Shown here: positions 26,303 through 35,153 of the stretch, one piece after another
Layout: each line of letters opens with the position of its first letter
Numbering within the stretch: position 1 is the stretch's first letter
Assembly: GCA_029861865.1 (NCBI GenBank)
Contig: JAOTYL010000011.1
Location: forward strand, 1-64,000
Direction: 5' to 3'
Origin: Myxococcales bacterium
GTDB lineage: Bacteria > Myxococcota_A > Polyangia > Polyangiales > Houyiibacteriaceae
DNA: 64,000 nt
Translations under genes and position numbers: made by a program
The notes under the pieces: model-generated
What the model was told of the DNA's origin: nothing
The model's database searches: none
Seen by the model: only the letters and a program-made list of their open reading frames with translations

Positions 26303-27757
26303 CTAGGCGTCGTCTTCGAGACAATTGTGGCGCGCCAAGAAGTGCTTCTCGATTGGGCGCGTCTTTCCGTCTGGGAGCGTGAACTCTTCCATGAAGTACA
26401 CGCTGACGGACCGAACCAGTTGATTCGTACCGAGGTGTTTTTCGTTCCAACGCTGGCAAAGGTAACCCAGGTAGTATGGAAGATGCTGCTTGGAGCCCGG
26501 GTCGCGGAGATGAAGGACGTATTTGCGCCACCGGTCGTTCGGAAAGTCATCGGTGACTCGGTCCGGCTTTGCGAAGCGGACCGGTGCACCACCGCGGAAG
26601 AGGTCCACGGTCTCTCCGTTGACCAGCTCCCCTGGCATCACGTACCAGCCGTCTCCCAGGTGTGGCCGTGGCGCGAACACTCCCCAGTTCTGCTTGAGAT
26701 TGAGTACGGTGCCAAAAGCGTTCGCGGGCCGGGAGACGACCGCCCAATAGTTCTGGGGATCACTGACGCGAAGGTTGTATAGAAGGATGTACACGAGCGC
26801 CGCGGCGGTGATGCTTTGCCCCGCAACCGCACGCGCGCGACTGAACGTCGTAGCCGGGTCGGCGAGATGGGGACCTTCAGGTGATGAGCCGGTTGTCACG
26901 CCGATTTTATCCCAAAAAACGCCAGGAATGAAGACCCACCAGCCCACCCACATCACGAACGGAAAGAGGCCGATGGTGAGGGCCAGTCCCATCCCCAAGT
27001 GGAGCATCATCATCGCCAGGATCACCACCATCCGAACCCAAGCAGTATAAAATGGTGTGAACACGAGGATCGGGGCTGCAGCTTCGAGCGATATGGTGAT
27101 GACTGTGAGCGCCTTCATTAGACCTGGATAGGAACGAAGGGCGAGCCCAATCGACGTCGCCATGTCGTCGAGCGACAGCGCGTAATAGATAGCCGTAAAG
27201 TCTTCTCGCCATGCCGGGTCGCTCTTCTGGATCACCGTGAAGATGTAAATGAAGGCGAGCTGCGCCATGAACCCCACGCCTGCGACCGAGAGATATGGGT
27301 TGCGATGGCGCTTCGGATGAAGCAGCTGATCCACGGACCACACTGCCCCGAGCGGCATGAACATCGACCAAAACAAGAACAGACGTAGAGCGTTATCGAC
27401 AGCGGGACAAATCGCGGGATTCCTCGTCTGTAGCGAGCAGAGGAGGACCCACGTGGTCACTGTCGCTATTCGAGTCTTGTAGCCGACGAGCATCGCCAAC
27501 GCGAAGGTGGCGGCGACAAGGAACAGCATGGCTTGAAAGGCAGCCGTTCCATTGAACAAGTGGAACGACCAACTCCAGCGCGTTAGGAAGTCCGTGATCA
27601 AGGCAGACCTCGGCAGGATTCCCTGATCGGTGTAGTGGGCCGACAAATCACGCGCCCTGAGACCGAGGTCGAGCAGCACGAGGAAAGCCAGTCCTATCCG
27701 CAACCACGCAAGCGTCCGCAGATCGATACCGAAGAGCTGGCTCAGGCGCGATTTCAT
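26303..27757 (-). CDS. HTTM-domain membrane protein (vitamin K-dependent carboxylase-like)
   Basis: The 484-residue protein begins LRTLAWLRIGLAFLVLLDL, the characteristic first helix of HTTM (horizontally transferred transmembrane) proteins, relatives of vitamin K-dependent gamma-carboxylase. It then has DNALRLFLFWSMFMPLGAVW, LAFIYIFTVIQKSDPAW and further helices, ending in a soluble C-terminal part (LKQNWGVFAPRPHLGDGWYV). The NWGVFAP segment is usual in bacterial HTTM proteins. Biochemical function of the bacterial members is mostly unknown. The ATG at 27757 is chosen because the extension to 28330 overlaps the next gene and lacks membrane features. It lies 20 bp downstream of the AgmX/PglI-like gene in the same direction. 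Confidence 0.85.
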   Translation of the reverse strand: MKSRLSQLFGIDLRTLAWLRIGLAFLVLLDLGLRARDLSAHYTDQGILPRSALITDFLTRWSWSFHLFNGTAAFQAMLFLVAATFALAMLVGYKTRIATVTTWVLLCSLQTRNPAICPAVDNALRLFLFWSMFMPLGAVWSVDQLLHPKRHRNPYLSVAGVGFMAQLAFIYIFTVIQKSDPAWREDFTAIYYALSLDDMATSIGLALRSYPGLMKALTVITISLEAAAPILVFTPFYTAWVRMVVILAMMMLHLGMGLALTIGLFPFVMWVGWWVFIPGVFWDKIGVTTGSSPEGPHLADPATTFSRARAVAGQSITAAALVYILLYNLRVSDPQNYWAVVSRPANAFGTVLNLKQNWGVFAPRPHLGDGWYVMPGELVNGETVDLFRGGAPVRFAKPDRVTDDFPNDRWRKYVLHLRDPGSKQHLPYYLGYLCQRWNEKHLGTNQLVRSVSVYFMEEFTLPDGKTRPIEKHFLARHNCLEDDA

Positions 27758-27777
27758 GACGTCACTACGAGTGTCGC

Positions 27778-28176
27778 TCAGTCCTGAGGCGTGAACACGA
27801 ACGGGAATGTGAACCGCACGCTCTTTCCCGTTCGCCGACGCGGAAATCGCAGGGTGCTGACCACCCGCGCTACGCAGCGCTCCACTGAGGCATTCCCAGT
27901 CGTGTTCTCGACGACGCGGACGCCCTTCACGTAGCCCGTCCGGATGACCGCAAACCGCACCGAGACCTTTCCCTCGAGCTCCGGCTCGTACCGCAGCGCC
28001 GACTCGTAGCATCGATTGATCTTCGGAAGGTCCTTGTGGATCTTGTCGCGGACGACGAAGGCATCGATGGTTCTCGGGTACGCGCCAGCCCCAGCATGCG
28101 CCACGTCGGAAGAGCTCAGCAAGAGCAGGCTGGCCAAGAGCCCCACGCCAATTGTCCGAAAGGAGGGAGGGTCCAT
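27778..28176 (-). CDS. Exported AgmX/PglI C-terminal domain protein
   Basis: A 132-residue protein with a signal peptide (LLASLLLLSSSDVAHA). The mature part has the TonB-C-like AgmX/PglI domain: INRCYESALRYEPELEGKVS, VRFAVIRTGYVKGVRVVENT and CVARVVSTLRFPRR. This domain is named after Myxococcus gliding-motility proteins but is common in Myxococcota lipoproteins of unknown role. Here it is alone, without the usual FHA, TonB or zinc-ribbon partner domain. The ATG at 28176 has GAGG just upstream; the longer frame to 28263 adds a basic region without support. Two Cys (in RCY and RCVA) could form a disulfide. Confidence 0.85.
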   Translation of the reverse strand: MDPPSFRTIGVGLLASLLLLSSSDVAHAGAGAYPRTIDAFVVRDKIHKDLPKINRCYESALRYEPELEGKVSVRFAVIRTGYVKGVRVVENTTGNASVERCVARVVSTLRFPRRRTGKSVRFTFPFVFTPQD

Positions 28177-28284
28177 CCTCGATTGGATACGATCCCCCAC
28201 GGACCGACCGCAAAAAAACCGCCAAATCCCGATAAACGTCAAGAAGCGGCGTGGTCTGGTCACCCATGATACATATGCTCAGGT

Positions 28285-29319
28285 ATGCGCAGGAACCGGC
28301 CACAAAACTCTTGGGTCCGCCGCGCCACACGCCGGCTCCGGGACACAGCCCAGTCTCTGATCGCCCGCGGCTTTTTCGGCGGCCTCTCGAGGATTGGGCG
28401 TCTTCACCCGCGCGCGAAGCCCGAAGCGCACGGCGTCGAGGTCATCCATAACATCGAGTACAAGCGCACCGGTAACCCGCGGCATCGCCTCGACATCTAC
28501 CGTCCCATCGATCGCAAGGGTCCCCTGCCGATCGTGATGTACGTGCACGGGGGTGGGTTTCACCTTCTGTCCAAGAACACGCATTGGCTGATGGGTTTGG
28601 CATTCGCCCGCGCCGGGTACCTCGTATTCAACGTCGACTACCGCCTCGCTCCTCAAAACCCGTTCCCGGCCGCGGTCTCTGACGTGTGCGCGGCCCTCGA
28701 ATGGATCGCCGAGCATGGCGAGGCCTACGGTGGCGATTTGAGTCGCCTGGTGTTCGCCGGAGAGTCGGCGGGTGGAAACCTCGCGACCGCCCTCACGATC
28801 TGTTGCTGTTATCGGCGCCCGGAACCTTTCGCGCAGCGTGCGTTCGCTACGGGGTTGGTCCCGACTGTGGTCGCTCCCGCCTGTGCACCGCTCCAGGTCA
28901 CGGACCCCGGTCGTTTGAACCGACGTCGAAAGCTCCCGCGCTGGGTGAACCAAATCCTCGAAGGGATGCGAGACTCGTATCTACTCGGTCTTCGGGATCC
29001 GACCCCGGGCGAGCTCGAGCTCGCGGACCCCTTGCACGTGTTCGAGCGCAAGGAGCGCCCCGATCGCCCCCTCCCCGGTTTTTTTGTCCCGATCGGGACG
29101 CGCGATCCGCTGCTCGACGATACCCGTCGGCTTGAACGCGCGCTGCGGGCGATGGGTGTCGAGTGCGAGGCCCGTTATTACGAAGGGGAGCTCCACGCGT
29201 TCCACGCATTTGTGTGGCGGCGCCAGGCGAGGCGTTGCTGGCGCGAGCAACTCTCTTTTATCAACCGCCTCCTTCGGCAGCCGCGCGAGCCCTACCAAGA
29301 CTTCGTCGCGAGCGCATAG
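28285..29319 (+). CDS. HSL-type alpha/beta-hydrolase (esterase)
   Basis: A 344-residue serine hydrolase of the hormone-sensitive-lipase/carboxylesterase type. The oxyanion motif HGGG is at 88-91 (VMYVHGGGFHLL), the nucleophile elbow GESAGG has Ser161, the acid is probably Asp274 in GTRDPLLDD, and the His is His304 in GELHAFHAF. It lacks a signal peptide, so cytoplasmic. The substrate is unknown; short-chain esters or lipid derivatives are usual in the family. It is divergent from the AgmX/PglI-like gene, sharing a 108-bp intergenic region. The N-terminal 55 basic residues precede the hydrolase fold. Confidence 0.9.
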   Translation: MRRNRPQNSWVRRATRRLRDTAQSLIARGFFGGLSRIGRLHPRAKPEAHGVEVIHNIEYKRTGNPRHRLDIYRPIDRKGPLPIVMYVHGGGFHLLSKNTHWLMGLAFARAGYLVFNVDYRLAPQNPFPAAVSDVCAALEWIAEHGEAYGGDLSRLVFAGESAGGNLATALTICCCYRRPEPFAQRAFATGLVPTVVAPACAPLQVTDPGRLNRRRKLPRWVNQILEGMRDSYLLGLRDPTPGELELADPLHVFERKERPDRPLPGFFVPIGTRDPLLDDTRRLERALRAMGVECEARYYEGELHAFHAFVWRRQARRCWREQLSFINRLLRQPREPYQDFVASA

Positions 29320-29435
29320 GCGTCTGTGTCGGGGACTATGCGTCGAGGTCCGGCTCCCGTCCTTCGCTGAGTGCGATGAGTCGCCCCGCAAGGGAGCGGA
29401 AGCGGGCGTGCTAAAAGGTCCATTCGAGCCTCCGG

Positions 29436-29987
<552 letters not shown>

Positions 29988-30051
29988 GCTGGCGGCCTAC
30001 CCCGAAGATCCACGCTTGACCAGCGCTCAACCCGCGTCAAAGCTCCGCCGC

Positions 30052-30336
30052 ATGGAACGTTCTACGCTCGAGGCAATGCTCGAAGCCGCCGCCGGCATCG
30101 ACCGAAACGGCGATGACTACACTGTCAGCGAGGGCTACCGACTTTCGGTGTATGTCGGAGAGCCCGGCCAAGCGATGGAGGTCTCCGAAGTCCTATCCCT
30201 TCAGCTAAAAGAGGCCTTTTGCGAGGCCACCTCGGGCGAGCACAATGCGGTCTACTTCGTGGAATACAGGAGCCTACACGGCCTGTCGGTGCGTCCCCCG
30301 AGCGGTGGCGGGGCGCGTCGAGCCGGCTTCAGCTGA
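30052..30336 (+). CDS. Conserved-looking small protein, function unknown
   Basis: A 94-residue soluble protein (MERSTLEAMLEAAAGIDRNG, then YRLSVYVGEPGQAMEVSEVL, ending in a Gly/Arg-rich tail). I recognise no family. The acidic beginning and beta-rich middle look like a genuine domain. The ATG at 30052 avoids the overlap with the GbsR gene that a start at 29893 would produce. It lies 61 bp upstream of the PilR-like gene in the same direction, so it may belong to the pilin regulon. Confidence 0.6.
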   Translation: MERSTLEAMLEAAAGIDRNGDDYTVSEGYRLSVYVGEPGQAMEVSEVLSLQLKEAFCEATSGEHNAVYFVEYRSLHGLSVRPPSGGGARRAGFS

Positions 30337-30397
30337 GCCGCGCAACTCTCGTGGCCGGCCCCGCGATATGCCGTAGGATGTAATCGGGGTTCGAACC

Positions 30398-31783
30398 GTG
30401 TCAGCGCGCATTCTTGTTTGTGACGACGAAGCCGGCCTTCGCGAGATGCTGCAGATTCTCCTGCGCCGCGAGGGTTACGAGGTGGACGCCGTCGATGGTG
30501 TGCACGCTGCTCGCGATCAGCTGGGAAGCGCCGACCCATACGATGCGGTCATCACCGACCTTGCCATGCCCGACGGGAGCGGCATGGAGGTGCTCGACGC
30601 CGTTCGGTCGCGGGCGGCTAACACCCAGACTCTGATGATCACGGCCTACGGGACGACCGAACAAGCGGTCGAGGCGATGCGCAAGGGGGCTTACGACTAC
30701 GTCCAAAAGCCCTTCAAGAATCAGGAGCTTCTCGCCACGCTCGAAAAAGCCCTCGAGAAGCGCGCGATCGTCGCCGAGAACGAATCTCTTCGGGCACAGG
30801 TGAAGTCGCGCTGGACCGAGGGGCAGCTCATCGGCAAGAGCGCCACGATGCAAGCTCTCCGCGAGCTCGTAAAGCGGGTCGCGGACTCGACGACGAGCGT
30901 CTTGATCACCGGCGAGAGTGGCACGGGCAAGGAAATGGTGGCACGGGCGCTCCACTTTCAGAGCCCGCGCGCGGATCGACCCTTCGTGGTGTTGAACTGC
31001 GGCGCCGTCCCTGAAAATCTCATCGAAAGCGAGCTGTTCGGGCATGTGAAGGGCGCATTTACGGGAGCAACCACGTCAAAGGAAGGCCTCTTCCGTGCTG
31101 CGGACGGGGGGACGTTGTTCCTAGACGAGGTCGGCGAGCTCCCTCCAGCCCTGCAAGTGAGTTTGCTGCGGGTGCTGCAGGATCGAAGGGTTCGGCCGGT
31201 GGGCGGGAGCTCCGAGATCGAAGTCGACGTTCGGGTTTTGGCGGCCACGAACCGCGATGTCGAAGTCGAGGTCGAGGCGGGGAGCTTTCGCGAGGACTTG
31301 TTCTATCGGCTCAACGTCATCCGCATCGAGGTCCCGCCACTGAGGGACCGTCCTGAGGACATCCTGGTCCTTGCCGAGTACTTCCTCGGCAAACATGCCG
31401 CCCTCCAAGGTCGACGGATCGAGCTCGCCCCGGAGGCCATCCGGTGGCTCGCGCAACAGCCCTTCGCCGGCAACGTTCGTGAGCTGGAAAACATCATCGA
31501 GCGCGGCGTCACTTTGGCAGCGGGGAGCACGATCACCCGGGAGGATTTGGGCGATAGCCATCCTTCGAGGAAGGCCATGGCGTTGTCGCGAATCCCCGAA
31601 GGTCGCTTCGACTTGGACGCGTACCTCACCCAGGTCGAAAAGGAGCTCCTTCTTCGCGCGCTCGACCAAGCGGGCGGTGTGCGCAAGAAAGCTGCCGAGC
31701 TGCTCGGGATGAGCTTTCGGCAATTTCGGTATCGCTTGGCGAAGCACATCGCCCCCGAAGTGGGCGATGCCGCCAGCGATTGA
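30398..31783 (+). CDS. pilR: Sigma-54-dependent response regulator, PilR-like
   Basis: A 461-residue NtrC-family activator. The receiver domain has Asp54 ([10 protein letters not shown]) as phospho-acceptor. The AAA+ domain has Walker A GESGTGKE (172-179), the sigma-54 contact loop GAFTGA (219-224) and Walker [13 protein letters not shown]. The C-terminus has a Fis-type helix-turn-helix ([20 protein letters not shown]). FRQFRYRL is typical of PilR. The gene lies 12 bp before a pilin gene and within 1.2 kb of a sigma-54 promoter for pilA, so it is the likely activator. No partner PilS kinase is visible. GTG start at 30398; an in-frame upstream codon is not better. Confidence 0.9.
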   Translation: MSARILVCDDEAGLREMLQILLRREGYEVDAVDGVHAARDQLGSADPYDAVITDLAMPDGSGMEVLDAVRSRAANTQTLMITAYGTTEQAVEAMRKGAYDYVQKPFKNQELLATLEKALEKRAIVAENESLRAQVKSRWTEGQLIGKSATMQALRELVKRVADSTTSVLITGESGTGKEMVARALHFQSPRADRPFVVLNCGAVPENLIESELFGHVKGAFTGATTSKEGLFRAADGGTLFLDEVGELPPALQVSLLRVLQDRRVRPVGGSSEIEVDVRVLAATNRDVEVEVEAGSFREDLFYRLNVIRIEVPPLRDRPEDILVLAEYFLGKHAALQGRRIELAPEAIRWLAQQPFAGNVRELENIIERGVTLAAGSTITREDLGDSHPSRKAMALSRIPEGRFDLDAYLTQVEKELLLRALDQAGGVRKKAAELLGMSFRQFRYRLAKHIAPEVGDAASD

Positions 31784-31795
31784 TATACTAGGAGG

Positions 31796-32329
31796 ATGTC
31801 TTCCTTTTCATCTCGAAGCCGCTCTGGCTTCACCCTGATGGAGCTCATGATCGGCGTGGTGATCGTCGGAGTGCTTGCGGCGCTCGCGATTCCATCTTTC
31901 AAGGGCTACGTCTACAGGGGCCGTGTGAGCGAGGCCGTGACGATGCTCAACGAGATCAAATCACGGCAGGAATCGTACCGCAGCAAGTACGGCCAATACG
32001 CCGCGGTGAGCGGCACAGGCAACTGGAGTGGAGCCGCGTATACGCCGTCGACACTGCCAGGCGCCAACGCTGTCGCTTGGCCGACCAACGCCAACTGGGA
32101 AGCGCTCGGCATCAGCCCTCCTGGGGCGGTCCGATTTCAGTATGCTACCGTCGCCGGCGGCCCGGGAAGCACGCCCCCGGCTGGGAGCAATCTCCGGAAC
32201 GATGATTTTTGGTATGCGGCCCAAGCCGTCGGGGACCTCAACGACGACGGTGTGACCTTCATCCTGGAGGTCTATTCGCAGTCGCCCCGGATGTACAACA
32301 GCGCCTCTGCCGAGGGAGGATGGAAATGA
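31796..32329 (+). CDS. Type IV pilin, minor pilin 1
   Basis: A 177-residue prepilin. The leader is MSSFSSRSRSG and cleavage occurs after Gly11, before FTLMELMI; Glu16 is the conserved +5 Glu for assembly. The hydrophobic helix follows (VVIVGVLAALAIPSF). The globular domain ends with GDLNDDG (146-152) and SQSPRMYNSASAEGGWK. AGGAGG precedes the ATG. It is followed by a paralogous pilin with a 4-bp overlap, and the two share about the same C-terminal pattern. A TATACT hexamer lies at 31784-31789 just upstream. Confidence 0.92.
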   Translation: MSSFSSRSRSGFTLMELMIGVVIVGVLAALAIPSFKGYVYRGRVSEAVTMLNEIKSRQESYRSKYGQYAAVSGTGNWSGAAYTPSTLPGANAVAWPTNANWEALGISPPGAVRFQYATVAGGPGSTPPAGSNLRNDDFWYAAQAVGDLNDDGVTFILEVYSQSPRMYNSASAEGGWK

Positions 32330-32838
32330 AACGCAGGACCCAAGGCTTCACCATTACAGAGCTCATGATCGCGATTGTGATCATCGGAGTCCTCGCGGCC
32401 CTCGCCATTCCTGGCTTTGCGTCGTACATCTACAGGTCTCGCGTCACGGAGGCGACGACGTTCCTCGGCGAGATCAAGCAGCGACAGGAGTCCTACCGAG
32501 ACGAGTTTGGACGCTACTGCGGGGTCAACGGGACCGACTGGGGGAACTACAACCCGACGACGATCCCCGGACTCGATCCAGTGGCCTGGACGCCGAACGC
32601 GGCGTGGACCCAGCTTGGGGCGAGCCCAGATGGCCCAATTCGGTTCCAATACGCGACGGTGGCCGACGTTCCAGGAACCTCGGTTCCCACGGGGAGCAAT
32701 CTCGACAACGCCGACCACTGGTTTGCGGCGCGAGCCCAGGGGGATCTCAACGAAGACGGGACCCCTTTCCATCTCGAGATCTACTCCCAATCGAACCATA
32801 TCTATAACAGTGCTGCTGGAAAAGGCGGCTGGGAGTGA
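32326..32838 (+). CDS. Type IV pilin, minor pilin 2
   Basis: A 170-residue prepilin cleaved after Gly7 (MKRRTQG|FTITELMI), Glu12 being the +5 Glu. The C-terminal half resembles the preceding pilin (WTQLGASPDGPIRFQYATVA; GDLNEDG at 139-145; SQSNHIYNSAAGKGGW), so they arose by tandem duplication. The ATG overlaps the previous stop (ATGA), giving translational coupling; GAGGGAGG sits 6-13 bases upstream within the first gene. An in-frame ATG two codons earlier is too close to that ribosome-binding site. Confidence 0.9.
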   Translation: MKRRTQGFTITELMIAIVIIGVLAALAIPGFASYIYRSRVTEATTFLGEIKQRQESYRDEFGRYCGVNGTDWGNYNPTTIPGLDPVAWTPNAAWTQLGASPDGPIRFQYATVADVPGTSVPTGSNLDNADHWFAARAQGDLNEDGTPFHLEIYSQSNHIYNSAAGKGGWE

Positions 32839-32948
32839 CAAATTACGTCACCTGCCGGTGACGAAAACTGTCCTCGAGCGCCCGAGTGCGGGAGCCTGAA
32901 CCTCTGAATTGCCAAGGATTCCAGGGGCGACCGGGATTTCGTCAGAAT

Positions 32949-32964
32949 CGGCACGGGCGTTGCA
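32949..32964 (+). promoter_or_regulatory. Sigma-54 (-24/-12) promoter of pilA
   Basis: The sequence CGGCACGGGCGTTGCA matches the consensus TGGCACG-N4-TTGC(A/T) at every fixed position except the first T. The GG (-24) and GC (-12) are intact with exact spacing. Transcription would start near 32975, giving a leader of about 50 nt before the pilA ATG at 33025. The upstream 110 bp (32839-32948) contains CACCTGCCGGTG, a possible half of an enhancer site; this is not established. A PilR-like activator is encoded 1.2 kb upstream. Confidence 0.85.
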
Positions 32965-33024
32965 TGGTCCTAGGGCAACCAAGATTAGGCGGGCGTAGGG
33001 CCCGGGGGAAAGGAAACCAACGAA

Positions 33025-33585
33025 ATGAACAAGTTACTCTCGAAGAAAGAGGGATTCACCCTCATCGAGCTGATGATCGTCGTCGCTATCATCGGCATTC
33101 TTGCCGCGATCGCGATCCCGGCATTCATCAACTACGTGAAGCGTTCGAAGACCTCGGAGGCGGGTGCGAACCTGAAGTCACTCTTCCAGGGCGCTGCCGC
33201 GTACTATGAGCAGGAGAACTGGACCCAGGGTGTGGTCACCGCTGCTTCGACCGCCGCCGCTTCGACTCACTGCGTCGTTTCGGCCGCGACCGCGAGCTGG
33301 AGCGCCGACGACGAGAAGTACGTTCCGAACTGGTCGACTGAGGCTGCCTCCTACACCGCGTTGAACTTTGCTCCGGCAGACCCGCTCTACTTCGAGTATC
33401 ACATCACCTCGGGTGGTTCAGTTTGCGGTAACTCGGCGAACGACACCACGGTCTACACCTTCACCGCGAACGGTGATCTCGACGGTGACAACACGGAGTC
33501 GACCTTCCAGCTTGCTGCGGGCTCGAACCCCGACAACGCGCTTTTCCGCGCGCCTGGCATCTTCACCGCCAGCCCGCTCGAGTAA
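33025..33585 (+). CDS. pilA: Major type IV pilin
   Basis: A 186-residue prepilin: [20 protein letters not shown] with cleavage after Gly10 and Glu15 at mature +5. The N-terminal helix continues [20 protein letters not shown]. Two Cys (83 and 134) could form the pilin disulfide. An acidic DLDGDN loop lies at 151-156. It is expressed from its own sigma-54 promoter, has a GGAAAGGAAACC leader before the ATG and a terminator after the stop. These traits make it the likely major subunit; the two upstream pilins are probably minor. Confidence 0.93.
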   Translation: MNKLLSKKEGFTLIELMIVVAIIGILAAIAIPAFINYVKRSKTSEAGANLKSLFQGAAAYYEQENWTQGVVTAASTAAASTHCVVSAATASWSADDEKYVPNWSTEAASYTALNFAPADPLYFEYHITSGGSVCGNSANDTTVYTFTANGDLDGDNTESTFQLAAGSNPDNALFRAPGIFTASPLE

Positions 33586-33610
33586 TCGAACGGAGACTCA
33601 CGACGCAACG

Positions 33611-33637
33611 GGCCGCGGCTTCATGTCGCGGCCTTTT
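33611..33637 (+). terminator. Intrinsic terminator of pilA
   Basis: A GGCCGCG/CGCGGCC stem with a 9-nt loop is followed by TTTT, 26 bp past the pilA stop codon. This would isolate the highly expressed pilA transcript from the next gene. Confidence 0.75.
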
Positions 33638-33643
33638 GCATTT

Positions 33644-33703
33644 AAAGGGGACCGTCCCCTTTTCCCGATTAACCCCCTGGAAAAGGGGACTGTCCCCTTT
33701 TTT
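33644..33703. repeat. Second paired GGGGAC(C/T)GTCCCC palindrome
   Basis: Palindromes at 33644-33662 (AAAGGGGACCGTCCCCTTT) and 33681-33703 flank ATTAACCCC at 33668-33676, the same layout as at 4478-4560. Translated on the minus strand it gives KGDSPLF and KGTVPF fragments. It sits between the pilA terminator and the start of the TPR gene. Confidence 0.85.
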
Positions 33704-33717
33704 CGGTATACTCGGGT

Positions 33718-34569
33718 TTGGTGAAGGGTTTTGCGCGAGTGACTGCGTTGGCGGTGTTGATCGGAAGCATCGCGGGGGTGTGGACGCTTCGGGGGCGCGC
33801 AATGGATCACTACCTCGGGACGCAGACGTACGAGGACATCTACTATTTGCCTCCGCCCCAATGGTTGCAGGTGATGAGCCTCGGCTACAGGCGCGCGCTT
33901 GCCGACTTGGTATGGCTTCGTGCCCTCATCTATTTCGGCGACGAGTTCGAAAACCGCGGCGCCGTGAAGCACGTGTTCAACTATGGCGATTCGATGCTCG
34001 CGCTCGACCCGGACTTCGAGCGCGTATACCGCTGGGTCGGCGTCGCAGGCGTCTACACTCCCACGGGAAGCCCGGTCGAGTACCTCGAGCGCGCGGTTTC
34101 CGTGCTCCGAGATGGCACCCAGAGGTTTCCCGACAACGGACAGCTCGCCTGGGACACTGGCGCGACCATTGCGTACGAGCTCCTTCCTCGGCTCCCCAAA
34201 GACCATCCCAACCGCGAGCAGCTTCAACTCGAAGCCAACGACCACATGATGGCGGCCGCGCGCCTCGGCGAAGGCCCCGAATGGCTCGTCCTCACCAATG
34301 CGACGCTGTTGAGCAAGCTCGGCCAGTCGGAGCGCGAGCAGCGGCATCTCGAAGAAATGTACGCCATCGTGCGGAACCCCGAGGTCAAAGCCCAGATCGA
34401 GCGCCGGCTGTCGAGGCTTCGCGATGAGACTTACGCCGAAGCCTTCCGCAACGCGAACGCCGAGTTCGAGGAACGCCGGCGACGGGAGTTCCCCTACATG
34501 CCTTCATCCCTCTACTTCTTCGTCGCTGAGCCCATTCAAACCGCCCCTGACGCCCCGGGTCCCGGTTAG
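33718..34569 (+). CDS. TPR-like protein with N-terminal membrane anchor
   Basis: A 283-residue protein beginning with TTG at 33718 or GTG at 33721. A hydrophobic segment (VTALAVLIGSIAGVWTL) is followed by YYLPPPQWLQVMSLGYRRAL, a sequence that recurs in TPR-containing myxobacterial proteins near pilins. Helical repeats follow (ALDPDFERVYRWVGVAGVY, AVSVLRDGTQRFPDNGQLAW). The topology suggests a periplasmic scaffolding domain. A TATACT -10-like hexamer at 33707-33712 lies 5-8 bp ahead of the start, so the transcript may be leaderless. Role in pilus biogenesis is inferred from position only. Confidence 0.75.
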   Translation: MVKGFARVTALAVLIGSIAGVWTLRGRAMDHYLGTQTYEDIYYLPPPQWLQVMSLGYRRALADLVWLRALIYFGDEFENRGAVKHVFNYGDSMLALDPDFERVYRWVGVAGVYTPTGSPVEYLERAVSVLRDGTQRFPDNGQLAWDTGATIAYELLPRLPKDHPNREQLQLEANDHMMAAARLGEGPEWLVLTNATLLSKLGQSEREQRHLEEMYAIVRNPEVKAQIERRLSRLRDETYAEAFRNANAEFEERRRREFPYMPSSLYFFVAEPIQTAPDAPGPG

Positions 34570-34610
34570 AGCTTGCAAAGCGCAAAGCCTGCCGGCAGAG
34601 TCCCGCCGCG

Positions 34611-35147
34611 GTGTCGCGTGATCGCCCGAGATTGAGCCTGCTCGAGGCCGCCCTCCTGCTCTGCATCGTCGGCATCGCGCTGGCAGTGTTCTCACCGACC
34701 TTTGTGCGTCAGGTACGAACCAACAAGATCCTCGAGGCATCGGAGCTCTTGCAGGAGCTCAACGATCGCACGGCAGCGTACTACGGGACGTCGTGGGACG
34801 GCGGATACCGTCGTTGCCTGCCGCCGGGGGCAGGCCCCACGCCCACCGAGCCGACCGTCGAGCCCGAAGACGTCGACTTCTTCGCACCGACCACCGAGGG
34901 GCACGAGACCTGGAAGGCACTCGGGTTCCAGCCGGAGCGCGCGATACGGTACAGCTATCGCTACATGCTCTCTGAGTCTGGCTGTGGTCTCGGCGGCGAC
35001 GGCAAAGACGCGCCGATCACCTTTCGAGCCGAAGGAGACCTCGACGGCGACGGCGTACGTTCGCGTTTTGAAAGGCAGGCAAGGCCCAATCTCGATGGAA
35101 CGCTGCAACCCATCGGAGAGCTCCACGTGCATCAACGGGTGGAGTGA
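34611..35147 (+). CDS. Divergent type IV pilin-like protein
   Basis: A 178-residue protein with MSRDRPR|LSLLEAALLLCIVGIALAVF at its N-terminus. The Glu12 would be mature +5, as in pilins, and SPTFVRQVRTNKILEASELL continues like the pilin alpha-1 helix. The residue before the expected cleavage is Arg instead of the near-invariant Gly. The globular part has Cys69 and Cys125, WKALGFQPERAIRYSYRYML (compare WEALGISPPGAVRFQYATV in pilin 1) and GDLDGDG (142-148). Relationship to the other pilins is clear from these shared segments. GTG start at 34611. Function could be an uncleaved or specialised minor pilin. Confidence 0.75.
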   Translation: MSRDRPRLSLLEAALLLCIVGIALAVFSPTFVRQVRTNKILEASELLQELNDRTAAYYGTSWDGGYRRCLPPGAGPTPTEPTVEPEDVDFFAPTTEGHETWKALGFQPERAIRYSYRYMLSESGCGLGGDGKDAPITFRAEGDLDGDGVRSRFERQARPNLDGTLQPIGELHVHQRVE

Positions 35148-35153
35148 CCTCGC

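Noticed and set aside
30385-30397. GGGGTTCGAACC resembles a tRNA T-loop
   Set aside because: No acceptor, D or anticodon arms can be folded on either strand around it, and the PilR-like gene begins at 30398.
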